Both the position numbers and the translations under genes were made by a program. Positions 37,987 through 47,817 of a stretch of 64,000 nucleotides of DNA are shown here, one piece after another; the stretch's first letter is position 1; every line of letters starts with the position of its first letter. Location of the stretch: the NCBI GenBank assembly GCA_903892515.1, contig CAITIS010000031.1:1-64000 (forward strand), in the 5' to 3' direction. The notes below the pieces were generated by a model, which ran no database searches, was not told where the DNA came from, and saw only the letters and a list, made by a program, of their open reading frames with translations. The stretch comes from an uncultured Planctomycetota bacterium (GTDB lineage: Bacteria > Planctomycetota > Phycisphaerae > SM23-33).

Positions 37987-38700
37987 CTATTTTTTTCGCA
38001 TCCGCGGCGCTGGCTGACTGGTTGCGTTGTCGCCGGGAGTGATCGTGAAGGGCACGGTAAACTTGCCGGCCACGATCGTGCCGGAGATGCTCGCAGAGTC
38101 GGACGTAACCTTGATCAGCAGGCCATCGAGAGCGCCGACAACGCCGGCCTTCCAGGTAATCTGGCTGCCCTGCGACTGGATCATCTCATCCTGTCCCGAA
38201 CCCGATCCCGGGCCGCCATGATGGGCAGGCTGACTGGCGTTGTGCCTGCGCCACCTGGGCCTCTCCGTCCCTGCGGCAGCGGGTCGGCTGGTGGCCGTGC
38301 CATCGTCGAAGGCGATCTTGCGGACGACCTCGCCGGTGGCGCTGGTCAGCGCCAGCGAGCCGTCCCAGTCGGAGTAATACTGCCGGCCGCCACCGACAAT
38401 GACGTTATCCAGGTCGCCCCAGACGATCCGCACAAACGCGACGTTCTTGCCGTCCTTGTTCACGTGCGAGTGCGTCAGTTCGATGCGGAGCTTGTCAGAT
38501 GAGCTGTTCTCACGCGTGATGGTCTGATCGACAGCCAGGGGCATGCGGCCTTCGTGGTGCGGCCTGGAACTGGGCAGCGACGCGCCCTCTGCAAACCGGG
38601 CCCGCCTGCCGGCCAAGCCCTCGGCGCCAAGGCTCAGGGCCGACACCGCCGCTACACTCACGATGGCCAATAACGTCCGACGAAAACAAGGCATGGTCAT
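37987..38700 (-). CDS. Secreted hypothetical protein
   Basis: Signal peptide RTLLAIVSVAAVSALSLGAE; NATSQPAPRMRKK C-terminus. Confidence 0.6.
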   Translation of the reverse strand: MTMPCFRRTLLAIVSVAAVSALSLGAEGLAGRRARFAEGASLPSSRPHHEGRMPLAVDQTITRENSSSDKLRIELTHSHVNKDGKNVAFVRIVWGDLDNVIVGGGRQYYSDWDGSLALTSATGEVVRKIAFDDGTATSRPAAAGTERPRWRRHNASQPAHHGGPGSGSGQDEMIQSQGSQITWKAGVVGALDGLLIKVTSDSASISGTIVAGKFTVPFTITPGDNATSQPAPRMRKK

Positions 38701-38944
38701 GGGGCTCTCCTCTTGAGGGTAATCTCGTTACTGCTCCAAACGACGGGAGGAAGCAGGTATTGCGAGGATGGCCACAAAACCGCGGGACGTGCAGACCAAG
38801 CTGAGGCCCGAGGCTGGGAGATTCACCGACAGCGATGAAACCGACTCTGCGTTTAAGTTGTGATTCAGATTGCCAAAGCCTGGGCCCAATTCAGCATCGT
38901 AAAGACCCTTTGGAGCTTGGCCACCCAACGCGCCGCCTGGTCAT

Positions 38945-39165
38945 CCAACGCGCCTGTTTGTCATACAGCCCGAAGGGCTGAGAGACTACAGCCTGGGGCA
39001 ACGCCCCAGGTGAAGATGCCTCACAAGCCAAGCCCTGAAAGGGCGTGAGATGCCCGCTGTGCCGCCCTTTCAGGGCTGAGATCGTCGCGTTCCTGAACCC
39101 AGGGCGGCGCTTCGCTCTGCCTTGGGCTGGACTATTCAAGCCCGTTGGGCTTGGCGGAATGCTCG
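38945..39165. repeat. Cluster of nested palindromes
   Basis: CAGCCCGAAGGGCTG; GCCTGGGGCAACGCCCCAGG; GCCCTGAAAGGGC...GCCCTTTCAGGGC; AGCCCGTTGGGCT. Confidence 0.88.
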
Positions 39166-39261
39166 ATTGAATCGCCTTGTGTCAGACTTGGTTACATGGC
39201 CGTGGCACGCCCGCTTTCGAGCGTGAAGCCGCGCGAGAATACGTAGATCTGGGCCGCAAAG

Positions 39262-39290
39262 ACCACAGCCGAGGGCGGCTGTGCCACGAA
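39262..39290. repeat. Family B hairpin
   Basis: gaccacagccgagggcggctgtgccacg. Confidence 0.9.
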
Positions 39291-39498
39291 ACACTCACCG
39301 CCGGGGGCGGCTTGTGCGACGAATCCAGGCGGTTATGAAACCGGTTGTATGCAAGAGCCCCAGGTTCCACCGTCGCATTCGCACCGCGCAAAAAGAAGGT
39401 GGGTCGAGCTTTCGCCCGGCCCACCCGTTGGCTTGCTTCTCTGACCTCCGGCCTCTGGCCTCTGGCCTCCGACCTCCGACCTCTGACCTTGCCCTGCT

Positions 39499-41070
39499 CT
39501 ACTCGAAATTCATGCTCATCAGGAACTCGGCGTTGGTCTTGAACTTGTTGAGGCGGTTGATGAGCAGCTCCATGGCCTCGACCGGGTTCATCTCCGACAG
39601 CACCTTGCGCAGGCGGAAGATCAGCTTGAGTTCCGTCGGGTCCAGCAGCAGTTCTTCCTTGCGGGTTCCGCTGCGGCTGATGTCGATGGCCGGCCAGGTG
39701 CGGCGGTCGACCAGGCGGCGGTCCAGGTGCAGTTCGCTATTGCCGGTGCCCTTGAACTCTTCAAAAATGACTTCGTCCATCTTGCTGCCGGTGTCGATCA
39801 GGGCCGTGCCGATGATCGTCAGCGAACCGCCCTCTTCGACCTTGCGGGCGGCGCCGAAGAATCGCTTGGGCTTCTGCAGGGCGTTGGCGTCCACGCCGCC
39901 GGTGAGGATCTTGCCCGAGTGCGGCACTTCGGTGTTGTACGCGCGGGCCAGTCGCGTGATGCTGTCCAGCAGGATCACCACGTCCTTGCCGAACTCGACC
40001 ATGCGCCGGGCCTTCTCGATGACCATCTCGGCGATTTGCACGTGCCGGCTGGCGGGTTCGTCGAAGGTCGAGCTGATGACCTCGGCCTTGGTGGCCCGCT
40101 CCATCTCCGTAACTTCCTCGGGCCGCTCGTCGATCAGCAGGATGATAACGTACACGTCGGGGTGATTGGCGGTGATGGAATTGGCGATCTTCTGCAACAG
40201 CACGGTCTTGCCGGTTCGCGGCGGGGCCACAATAAGCATGCGCTGGCCAAAGCCGATGGGCGTGACCAGGTTCACCACGCGCATGTTGATTTCGTCGCTG
40301 GTGGTCTCCAGGAAGATGCGTTTTTCCGGGTGGAAAGGCGTGAGATCCTCGAAGTTGACCTTCTCGGCCAGCTTGTCGGGGGCTTCAAAGTTGATGGCCT
40401 CGACACGCAGCAGGGCGAAGTAACGCTCCGACTCCTTGGGCGGCCGGATCTGCCCGGCCACCACGTTGCCCTGGCGCAGGCCGAAGCGGCGAATCTGGCT
40501 GGGCGAAACGTAGATGTCGTCGGGGCTGGGCAGGTAGTTGTAGTCGGGACTGCGCAGGAAGCCAAAGCCGTCCGGCAGAATCTCCAGCACGCCTTCGCCG
40601 TACATCAGGCCGTTCTTCTGGATGCGCTCGCGCAGAATCTTGAAGACCAGTTCCTGCTTCTTCAGGCCGGTGTACTCGATGAGCCCTTCGGCCTTGGCGA
40701 TGTCGTGCAACTGGGCGACGGTCATCTTCTGCAGGTCGGTGATGTGCAGCTCGCCACGCTTGACTTTCTCGTACTTGGCGTGCATCTCTTCGTCGAGTTG
40801 TTCGACGGTCTCGTGCTCGACCACCGGCTCGGGCGGCGCTGCCGGCGCCGGCGGATCGCCCGAAGCCACCAGGGCAGCCAGAGCTTCTTCCACCGCGGCG
40901 GCGGCATTTGCCGAAGCCGTCTCAACCGGAGCTGCCGCAGCCACTGGCTGGGGCTCCTGGGCGACGGCCTCGACTGCTGCGGCCGACGCAACCGCTTCGG
41001 CTGCTTCAGCGGCTTCGGCGGCCAGGGCCTTCTTCGTTTTGCGTGTTGTTGTCCTTGCCATGTTCTTCAT
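39499..41070 (-). CDS. rho: Transcription termination factor Rho with Ala-rich N-terminal extension
   Basis: [135 protein letters not shown]. Confidence 0.97.
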   Translation of the reverse strand: MKNMARTTTRKTKKALAAEAAEAAEAVASAAAVEAVAQEPQPVAAAAPVETASANAAAAVEEALAALVASGDPPAPAAPPEPVVEHETVEQLDEEMHAKYEKVKRGELHITDLQKMTVAQLHDIAKAEGLIEYTGLKKQELVFKILRERIQKNGLMYGEGVLEILPDGFGFLRSPDYNYLPSPDDIYVSPSQIRRFGLRQGNVVAGQIRPPKESERYFALLRVEAINFEAPDKLAEKVNFEDLTPFHPEKRIFLETTSDEINMRVVNLVTPIGFGQRMLIVAPPRTGKTVLLQKIANSITANHPDVYVIILLIDERPEEVTEMERATKAEVISSTFDEPASRHVQIAEMVIEKARRMVEFGKDVVILLDSITRLARAYNTEVPHSGKILTGGVDANALQKPKRFFGAARKVEEGGSLTIIGTALIDTGSKMDEVIFEEFKGTGNSELHLDRRLVDRRTWPAIDISRSGTRKEELLLDPTELKLIFRLRKVLSEMNPVEAMELLINRLNKFKTNAEFLMSMNFE

Positions 41071-41220
41071 TCTTCCTTGCTGTTGGGGCACATCGACTGG
41101 AGCCGGCCGGCGCCTCACGAAAGGCTTGCCGTGGCCAGACCGGCGGTGAATCCCTGTCTCAGATCATGTGTTTCATTCGCGGGCGAACGCCCACCTGCGA
41201 TGGTACGCCGGGACGAACAG

Positions 41221-41856
41221 TCATTTTGATTCTATGGACGGTCCACCGTCTTGAAGTATCCGTTGAAGTACCGAGCGGACCTGTTCGTGTAGGCAAGAAT
41301 CGCTGAAACGGTTGTCTATGACATATTCGGCTCTGGCCTTCTTAATGTCCAGTGTTTTCTGGGAATTTTCTCGCCGCCTCCACGTCTCTTCGTCCCAGGC
41401 GCGAGCCGCCTCCACCCGCCCTCGCCGCTCCTGCTGGGGGGCGTCAACGTATACGAACACGTCGCACAATTCGTGCCAGTCCGTCTCTAGGAGCAGCGCC
41501 GCATCCACCACGATAGCCTGCCAACCGGCCTGGTTCCGCAGACGCTCGATCTGTTCGATGATGCGCTGACGGATGCGCGGGTGCATAATCTCGTTGAGGG
41601 CACTGAGACTCTCGGGGCTGGCGAAGGCGGCCTGTCCGAGCTTTTTGCGATCCACCCTGCCCGAAGGGTCGCAAACACCCTCGCCAAACCGCGCCCGCAA
41701 TGCCGCCAGCACGTCGGGCCGCTCGTACAGTTCATGGCCAAGCGCGTCGGCGTCCACGCAACCACAGCCTAGCGCGCCAAACTCGCGCGCGACCGTGCTC
41801 TTGCCCGAGCCGATCCCGCCGAGAATGCCAATTATGGGGATACTCTTGCCTGACAT
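41221..41856 (-). CDS. coaE: Dephospho-CoA kinase
   Basis: IGILGGIGSGKSTVAREFGALGCGCVDADALGHELY; HPRIRQRI; VVDAALLLETDWHELCD. Confidence 0.93.
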   Translation of the reverse strand: MSGKSIPIIGILGGIGSGKSTVAREFGALGCGCVDADALGHELYERPDVLAALRARFGEGVCDPSGRVDRKKLGQAAFASPESLSALNEIMHPRIRQRIIEQIERLRNQAGWQAIVVDAALLLETDWHELCDVFVYVDAPQQERRGRVEAARAWDEETWRRRENSQKTLDIKKARAEYVIDNRFSDSCLHEQVRSVLQRILQDGGPSIESK

Positions 41857-41871
41857 GCGGAAATTCCTAAA

Positions 41872-42052
41872 AGGTCGTAGGTCGTAGGTCATAGGTCGTA
41901 GGGAAAGACAACAGCAGCAAGTCAACCTGTCCTGCATTTCCCTACGACCTATGACCTACGACCTCGTGTCTTGCATTTCCCTACGACCTATGACCTATGA
42001 CCTATGACCTACGACCTATGACCTACGACCTACGACCTATGACCTACGACCT
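41872..42052. repeat. Inverted pair of (GACCTAY)n heptamer arrays
   Basis: 41879-41903 is an exact reverse complement of 41940-41964 (25 bp); array continues to 42052. Confidence 0.95.
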
Positions 42053-43206
42053 GGCTTCTCGTACACCGCCTCGATCTCATCCACCATCACGTTATGGTCG
42101 AATCGCCGCGTGGCTAATTGCCGGCCCGCCTGGCCCAGGTTGGCGCGAAGTTCCGCCGAACCCGCCAATTTCCGCAAGGCCTCGCACAGCCCGTCCACGT
42201 CGCCGCTGGGCAGCAGGATGCCCGTATCGGCGTTCACGACCTCGCTGGCCCCGTCGATGTCGAAGCTCACCACCGGCTTGCCGGCCAGCATGGCCTGGGG
42301 CAACGCGCGGGCCAAGCCTTCCCGCTGCGAACAATGCACCAGGATATCCGTGGCGTGCAGCACCAGCGGGATCCGCTCGGGCGGCAGCAGGCCTGTAAGA
42401 TGCACGCGATTTGACAGGCCCGACTGGACGATTTGCGACTCGATCAGGCCGCGGAGGTTGCCGTCGCCCACGAAGCAAAAGTGCACATGCTCATCGGGCA
42501 TTGTAGCGGCCGCCTGAAGAATAAACTCGTGCCCCTTAAGCTCGGCCAGCCGCGAAACCTGCGTGACCAGCACGTCGCCGTCCTTCAAACCCAAACTGCT
42601 ACGAAACTCCGTGACGCCCTCAGGCCGGCGGGAATACAGGCCCACGTCCATGCCGCTGTAGATGGTGCGGTATTGCCCAGGCTCGCCCACGCCGGCAGCC
42701 ATGGCTTGGCGCGTCATGGCGTCGGCCACCGAGATCAGGGCGTCACTCTGCCTGGCCGCGTGGCGTTCCAGGTGAACGTACAGGAAATTCGCCGCCGCCG
42801 TACCGAAGCGATGAAAGGGCAGGCCATGAATGGTGTGGACGATCAGCATGCGCTCGCAGCCTTGGACGCTCTGGCGGACCTTCCACGCCGCCTGCCGGCC
42901 CAGGATGCCCGCCTTGGACGAATGCGTATGCACCACGTCAGGCCGGTAGTGCGCAAGCAACGCCACGAGACGCCGATACGCCCGCAGGTCGTGCCGCGGG
43001 GCAATCTCCCGGCGCAGATCGTCCAATACCTCGACCTGATACCCCCCCGCCAGCGCGCGGGTCATCAGTTCGCCCTCGGGGCCAAGGGCTGGGCCGGTGA
43101 TGAGAATCACTTCATGCCCGCGGGCCTTGAGGCCTTCGCAGGTCAGCAGCGTGTTCTCCATCGCCCCGCCCAGGATCATGCGGGTAATGATATGGACTAT
43201 CTTCAT
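42037..43206 (-). CDS. Glycosyltransferase family 4
   Basis: MKIVHIITRMILGGAMENTLL; VHTHSSKAGILGR; LVHCSQREGLARALPQAMLAGKPVVSFDIDGASEVV. Confidence 0.92.
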   Translation of the reverse strand: MKIVHIITRMILGGAMENTLLTCEGLKARGHEVILITGPALGPEGELMTRALAGGYQVEVLDDLRREIAPRHDLRAYRRLVALLAHYRPDVVHTHSSKAGILGRQAAWKVRQSVQGCERMLIVHTIHGLPFHRFGTAAANFLYVHLERHAARQSDALISVADAMTRQAMAAGVGEPGQYRTIYSGMDVGLYSRRPEGVTEFRSSLGLKDGDVLVTQVSRLAELKGHEFILQAAATMPDEHVHFCFVGDGNLRGLIESQIVQSGLSNRVHLTGLLPPERIPLVLHATDILVHCSQREGLARALPQAMLAGKPVVSFDIDGASEVVNADTGILLPSGDVDGLCEALRKLAGSAELRANLGQAGRQLATRRFDHNVMVDEIEAVYEKPGRRS

Positions 43207-43207
43207 T

Positions 43208-43275
43208 GTGATTCGTGAACTCGTGCCTTCGTGAATTCGTGAACTCGTGAACTCGTACCTTCGTGAACTCGCGCG
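43208..43275. repeat. (TCGTGAAY)n octamer array
   Basis: ttcgtgaactcgtgccttcgtgaattcgtgaactcgtgaactcg. Confidence 0.9.
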
Positions 43276-43280
43276 GGACT

Positions 43281-43402
43281 CTAGTACTCCGTCCGACCTA
43301 AATTGTCGGGTGCCACACCTGCGGTGTTTGCAGGTGTGTAAGAGGCACGGCTGCAAACGCCGCAGCCGTGGCACCCACATTATCGCCCGGACAGAGTACT
43401 AG
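43281..43402. repeat. Nested element: CTAGTACTCYGTCCG arms enclosing a GGGTGCCA...TGGCACCC hairpin doublet
   Basis: Core 43308-43376: CACACCTGC-GGTGTTT-GCAGGTGTG and CACGGCTGC-AAACGCC-GCAGCCGTG. Confidence 0.93.
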
Positions 43403-43519
43403 GACGGTTTAAGTTTGCGTGTCGGTGCTGTTTCGGGTGGCACAGGCTTTCCAGCCTGCTCAGCACAACCCCAAAGGTGTGCCACCTGTGGCCAGGCAAG
43501 CTTAGTCTCTTCTATCCTA

Positions 43520-43608
43520 CGGGTTAACGAATTCACGAGTCAACGAGTTCACGATCCCTTTCACGATCCTACGAGTTAACGAATTCGCGAGTCAACGAGT
43601 TCACGGGC
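43520..43608. repeat. Octamer array in reverse orientation (GTTCACGA-type)
   Basis: ttaacgaattcacgagtcaacgagttcacgatcc...gagttcacggg. Confidence 0.85.
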
Positions 43609-43632
43609 GCCCACCTAAGATTCATTGACGGC

Positions 43633-44343
43633 ATGAGGGCTAATGAAATGGTCATTGTGGCTCTGACAGATATCCACGGCCACACGGGCCGGATCGGCTC
43701 GATAGCCGAAGAAATCTCGCAGGCCGACTGGATCGTGCTGGCCGGTGACCTGACCGACCTGGGCGGTGAAGGCCCGGCCTCAGCGGTGATCGAGGCCGTG
43801 GCGGAGATCAATCCGCACATCCTGGCCGTGCCGGGAAATTGCGACCGGGTGGGGGCGGCCAGCTACTTGAGCCTGCGCGGCGTGAATATCGACGCCGACG
43901 CCCGCGTGATCGACGGCATCGGCTTTGTCGGCCTGGGCGGCTCGCTGCCCTGCCCGCACATCACGCCCAATGAACTCTCCGAAGAGCAGATGCACAGCCG
44001 GCTCGCCCAGGCCCACGCCGCCTTGGAGCCGGCGACGCCCTTCGTGCTGGTCAGCCATGAGCCGCCGCAAAACACGCTGCTGGATCACGCCCGGCGCGGC
44101 GGCCACGTCGGCAGCCGGAGCGTGCGGGAGTTCATTCTTCAGGCCCAGCCGATTCTGTGCCTGTGCGGGCACATCCACGAAGCCCGCGGCACCGACACGC
44201 TGGGCCGCTCCCTGCTGCTGGACCCCGGCCCGCTGCGCGACGGCCACTTCGCCCGCATCGTCCTGGCCCGACACGGCGCCACCGCCCGCGTCGAGACGTA
44301 CGAACTGGCCGACATCGGCCAGGCGGCCACTCCGCGCTGGTAA
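43633..44343 (+). CDS. Metallophosphoesterase
   Basis: MVIVALTDIHGHTG; VLAGDLTDLGG; AVPGNCDRVG; VSHEPP; LCGHIHEARG. Confidence 0.92.
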   Translation: MRANEMVIVALTDIHGHTGRIGSIAEEISQADWIVLAGDLTDLGGEGPASAVIEAVAEINPHILAVPGNCDRVGAASYLSLRGVNIDADARVIDGIGFVGLGGSLPCPHITPNELSEEQMHSRLAQAHAALEPATPFVLVSHEPPQNTLLDHARRGGHVGSRSVREFILQAQPILCLCGHIHEARGTDTLGRSLLLDPGPLRDGHFARIVLARHGATARVETYELADIGQAATPRW

Positions 44344-44378
44344 ACTTCGCCCCTCGACCTGCACTTAGACTGACCTGG

Positions 44379-44404
44379 AACGCCTGAGCCCCCGCACAGG
44401 CGTT
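44379..44404. terminator. Hairpin between convergent genes, possible terminator
   Basis: AACGCCTG-agcccccgca-CAGGCGTT. Confidence 0.5.
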
Positions 44405-45488
44405 ACCGACGACGGCGAAGCAGGCCAAACCCGCCCAGAACCAGCAGTGACAGGGATGCCGGGTCGGGGACCGGGTTCAGAAGGACGGCGTGCTTTTGCC
44501 CCTGGGCGTTAATGCCGTCGGCGACGATCTGCCCCAGATCATTGATGGCCAAGGCACCGCAAACGGTTAACCCGCAATCCGCAGGCAAGAGTGTATTGAG
44601 GTCCATCATCACGCCGCCGCTGTACAGAAACGCGTGCTCCGGGGAGCCAGCCATTAATGACGTTCCCACCACTTGGCCAGAAGCGTTGATGCCATAGGCA
44701 TAACTGTCAGTCCCGCCGAGGGTGCCCAGATCCCGCATCACCCCTCCGCTGTAAAGGAATGCGTGCTGGCCCGTATCGCCGGTGATCTGCGAGTCGCCTA
44801 CAATCTGGCCACTGTCGTTGATGGCCCACGCAGAACTGCCCGAGCCTCCCAGGGTGCCGATATCTTGTATGCCGCCCCCACTGTATACGAAGGCATGAAA
44901 GGCCCCATTGACCGCTATCTCGGAAGCGCCTACCACCTGGCCACTGGCGTTGACGCCATGACCCCAGCTTGTCTGTCCTCCCAGCGTGCCCAAATCCTGC
45001 ATGAAGCCGCTTCCCGCTGCCGGTCCAGGGGTATAGAGGAAAGCGTGGATATCGAACGTTAGGAAGGAGTAGCCAGTCACTTGGCCGCTGGCATTGATGT
45101 CATAGGCGATACTCAACATGCCTCCTAAGGTGCCGATATCGCGCATGACGCCACCGCCGTACAGGAAGGCATGGTAAGTCGTGTCGTTTCCCACCCCGGA
45201 GTAGCCCGCCACCTCTCCGCTGGCGTTAATGGCGTGGGCATAGCTATCGCCAACTCCGCCCAAGGTCTCCAAATCCTGCATGATGCCGCCGGAATAGAGG
45301 AAGCCATGCTCAACCGAATCGCCAGGCATCTTCGAATACCCCACTACCTGCCCCGCCGCGTTGATGTCTTTGGCGTGGCTGGAGGTGCCGCCCAATGTGC
45401 CTAAATCGGTGATCGCGTACTGCACGGCCATTGTGGGAACAGTAAGGAGCATTAGAACTGCCAGCGCACAGCACATTCTGGTTTGCAT
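44403..45488 (-). CDS. HAF-repeat PEP-CTERM protein
   Basis: Repeated DLGTLGG..S.A..IN.SGQVVG; VPDPASLSLLVLGGFGLLRRRR. Confidence 0.93.
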   Translation of the reverse strand: MQTRMCCALAVLMLLTVPTMAVQYAITDLGTLGGTSSHAKDINAAGQVVGYSKMPGDSVEHGFLYSGGIMQDLETLGGVGDSYAHAINASGEVAGYSGVGNDTTYHAFLYGGGVMRDIGTLGGMLSIAYDINASGQVTGYSFLTFDIHAFLYTPGPAAGSGFMQDLGTLGGQTSWGHGVNASGQVVGASEIAVNGAFHAFVYSGGGIQDIGTLGGSGSSAWAINDSGQIVGDSQITGDTGQHAFLYSGGVMRDLGTLGGTDSYAYGINASGQVVGTSLMAGSPEHAFLYSGGVMMDLNTLLPADCGLTVCGALAINDLGQIVADGINAQGQKHAVLLNPVPDPASLSLLVLGGFGLLRRRR

Positions 45489-45756
45489 GATGCCTCCGTC
45501 ATCTTAATGAGCCTAGACACTGCTTCTGGGGAGAGAGCGCAAACCCCACGTGCAGATTAGTCTACTCCGTTTCCGGATTCTGTCAAGGGATACTCGACGC
45601 AACTTGCACAAAGCCCAGTAGGAACGGCATCAAACCGCGGGGGACGTGCTTTTCGTGTGGTTGTGGATGGTGCCCGAGTCGGTATAATCCTCAAACCTCG
45701 ACGGCCGTAGGAACCCCAGGCAAGACGAAACCCCGACGAAGGATTTAAGGAACAAG

Positions 45757-47424
45757 ATGCCCCCGCAATTTGTCTTTGAGATGCATGACGTGTGCAAGAG
45801 CTACGACGAGAAGGTCGTGCTCCAGGACTTGAGCCTGAGTTTCTTCTACGGCGCCAAGATCGGCATCGTGGGCGAGAACGGCAGCGGCAAAAGCACCGTG
45901 CTGCGCATCATGGCCGGACTGGACAAGGACATCCACGGCGAGGCCCAACTGGCCAAGAACATGCGCGTCGGCTACGTCGCCCAGGAGCCCATTCTCGACC
46001 TGGACATCACCGTCAAGGCCACGCTGCTGCAAGCGCTGGCGCCCATCCAGAACCTGATCGACCGGTACAACGCGGTCTCCGACGAGATGGGCGCAGCCGG
46101 GGCCGACATGGACAAGTTGCTGGAGGAAATGGGGCACCTGCAGGAGAAGATCGACGCCGTCAACGGCTGGGAACTCGACCGCATGATGGACATCGCTTCC
46201 GATGCCCTGGTGCTGCCGGATTACGACATGCTCATCCGCACGCTCTCCGGCGGCGAGCGGCGGCGAGTGGCCCTGTGCAAGGCGCTGCTGGAAAAGCCCG
46301 ACCTGCTGCTGCTGGATGAGCCCACCAATCACCTGGACGCCGAGACGGTCGCCTGGCTGGAAATGGCCTTGCGCGAGTACGCCGGCACGGTCATCATCGT
46401 CACGCACGACCGGTACTTCCTGGACAACATCACCAAGTGGATCCTGGAACTCGAAAACGCCCGCGGCCTGCCCTTTGAGGGCAACTACTCCTCGTGGCTG
46501 GCGCAGAAGGCCGAGTCGCTGCGCATGAACGAGAAGAAGGAGTCGCAGCGGCAGAAGGTGCTGGCCCGCGAGTTAGACTGGATCAACACCTCGGCCTCGG
46601 GGCGGCGGAAGAAGAGCCAGGCCCGCATCAGCGCCTTTGACCAGATCGCCAACCAGGCCACGGCCGAAGAGAACGGCGATGCGATCATTCAGATCGCCCC
46701 GGGCCCGCGGCTGGGCGACAAGGTGCTGGCCGTGCGCGGGGTGGACAAGGCGTATGGCCCCAACACGCTGCTGAAGGGCTGCGACTTCGATTTGCCGCGC
46801 GGCGGCATCGTGGGCGTAATTGGCCCCAACGGCGTGGGCAAGACCACGCTGTTCCGCATGATCGTGGGCGCTGAGAAGCCCGACGCCGGGAAGGTCGAGC
46901 TGGGCCAGAGCGTCGTCGTCAGCTACGTCGATCAGCACCGCGACGCGCTGGATGACACGCGGACGGTCTTTGAGGAAATCACCGAAGGCAAGAGCAGCAT
47001 CGAGCTGGGCAAGTCGGCCATCAATAGCCGGGCGTACGTGTCGCGATTCAACTTCCGCGGCAGCCAGCAGCAAAAGAAGGTGGGCGAGCTTTCCGGCGGC
47101 GAGCGCAACCGCGTTCACCTGGCCAAGCTGCTGCGTCGCGGCGGCAACCTGCTGCTGCTGGACGAGCCGACCAACGACCTGGACGTGAACACCATGCGCG
47201 TGCTGGAGCAGGCGATGCTGGACTTCCCTGGCTGTGCCATGGTCATCAGCCACGACCGGTTCTTCTTAGACCGAATCTGCACGCACCTGCTGATCTTTGA
47301 AGGCGACGGCAAGACGAGCTGGTTCGTCGGCAACTTCGCCGACTACGAAGAGAAGATGCTCTCAGTCGACCCCGACCACCTGGCCCACCGCCGCAGCCAA
47401 TACAAGCGCCTGACGCTGAAGTAA
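45757..47424 (+). CDS. ABC-F family ATPase
   Basis: Two ABC cassettes GENGSGKST/LSGGERRRVALCKALL and GPNGVGKTT/LSGGERNRVHLAKLL; no TM. Confidence 0.93.
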   Translation: MPPQFVFEMHDVCKSYDEKVVLQDLSLSFFYGAKIGIVGENGSGKSTVLRIMAGLDKDIHGEAQLAKNMRVGYVAQEPILDLDITVKATLLQALAPIQNLIDRYNAVSDEMGAAGADMDKLLEEMGHLQEKIDAVNGWELDRMMDIASDALVLPDYDMLIRTLSGGERRRVALCKALLEKPDLLLLDEPTNHLDAETVAWLEMALREYAGTVIIVTHDRYFLDNITKWILELENARGLPFEGNYSSWLAQKAESLRMNEKKESQRQKVLARELDWINTSASGRRKKSQARISAFDQIANQATAEENGDAIIQIAPGPRLGDKVLAVRGVDKAYGPNTLLKGCDFDLPRGGIVGVIGPNGVGKTTLFRMIVGAEKPDAGKVELGQSVVVSYVDQHRDALDDTRTVFEEITEGKSSIELGKSAINSRAYVSRFNFRGSQQQKKVGELSGGERNRVHLAKLLRRGGNLLLLDEPTNDLDVNTMRVLEQAMLDFPGCAMVISHDRFFLDRICTHLLIFEGDGKTSWFVGNFADYEEKMLSVDPDHLAHRRSQYKRLTLK

Positions 47425-47476
47425 GGCAGGGCGTAGGGTGTAGGGTGTAGGGCGTGCGTGGCACAGGCCGCCATGT

Positions 47477-47588
47477 GGGTGCCATAGGCTGACACGGCTT
47501 CGCGGCTTCTTGCGAAGCCGGGGCTGCCTATGCCCGACGTCCCACATAGGTAGAGCCGCCAGAAAACGCGGCTCAACCTATGGCACCC
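47477..47588. repeat. Doublet GGGTGCCATAGG...CCTATGGCACCC, 112 bp, copy E1
   Basis: Two inner hairpins, CATAGGC..CGGCTTCGC/GCGAAGCCG..GCCTATG and CATAGGT..AGCCGC/GCGGCT..ACCTATG. Confidence 0.93.
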
Positions 47589-47605
47589 AGGCAGGGCGTG
47601 CAGGA

Positions 47606-47634
47606 CGTAGGGCGTGCAACTTATTGCACGCGGC
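47606..47634. repeat. Family G hairpin CGTGCAA-CTTA-TTGCACG
   Basis: Same word at 47979 and 63065. Confidence 0.85.
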
Positions 47635-47705
47635 CTCGCGGCCGGGCAGGGTGCCGCGGTTTGCGAGCCAAGCGAGCAACCACGACTGCGCTACCACCAG
47701 CCGCT

Positions 47706-47817
47706 GGGTGCCATAGGCTGACACGGCTTCGCGGCCTCTTGCGAAGCCGGGGCTGCCTATGCCCGACGTCCCGCATAGGTAGAGCCGCCAGAAGCCGCGG
47801 CTCAACCTATGGCACCC
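47706..47817. repeat. Doublet copy E2, 112 bp; overlaps the GH51-like stop
   Basis: Same length and architecture as E1. Confidence 0.93.
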
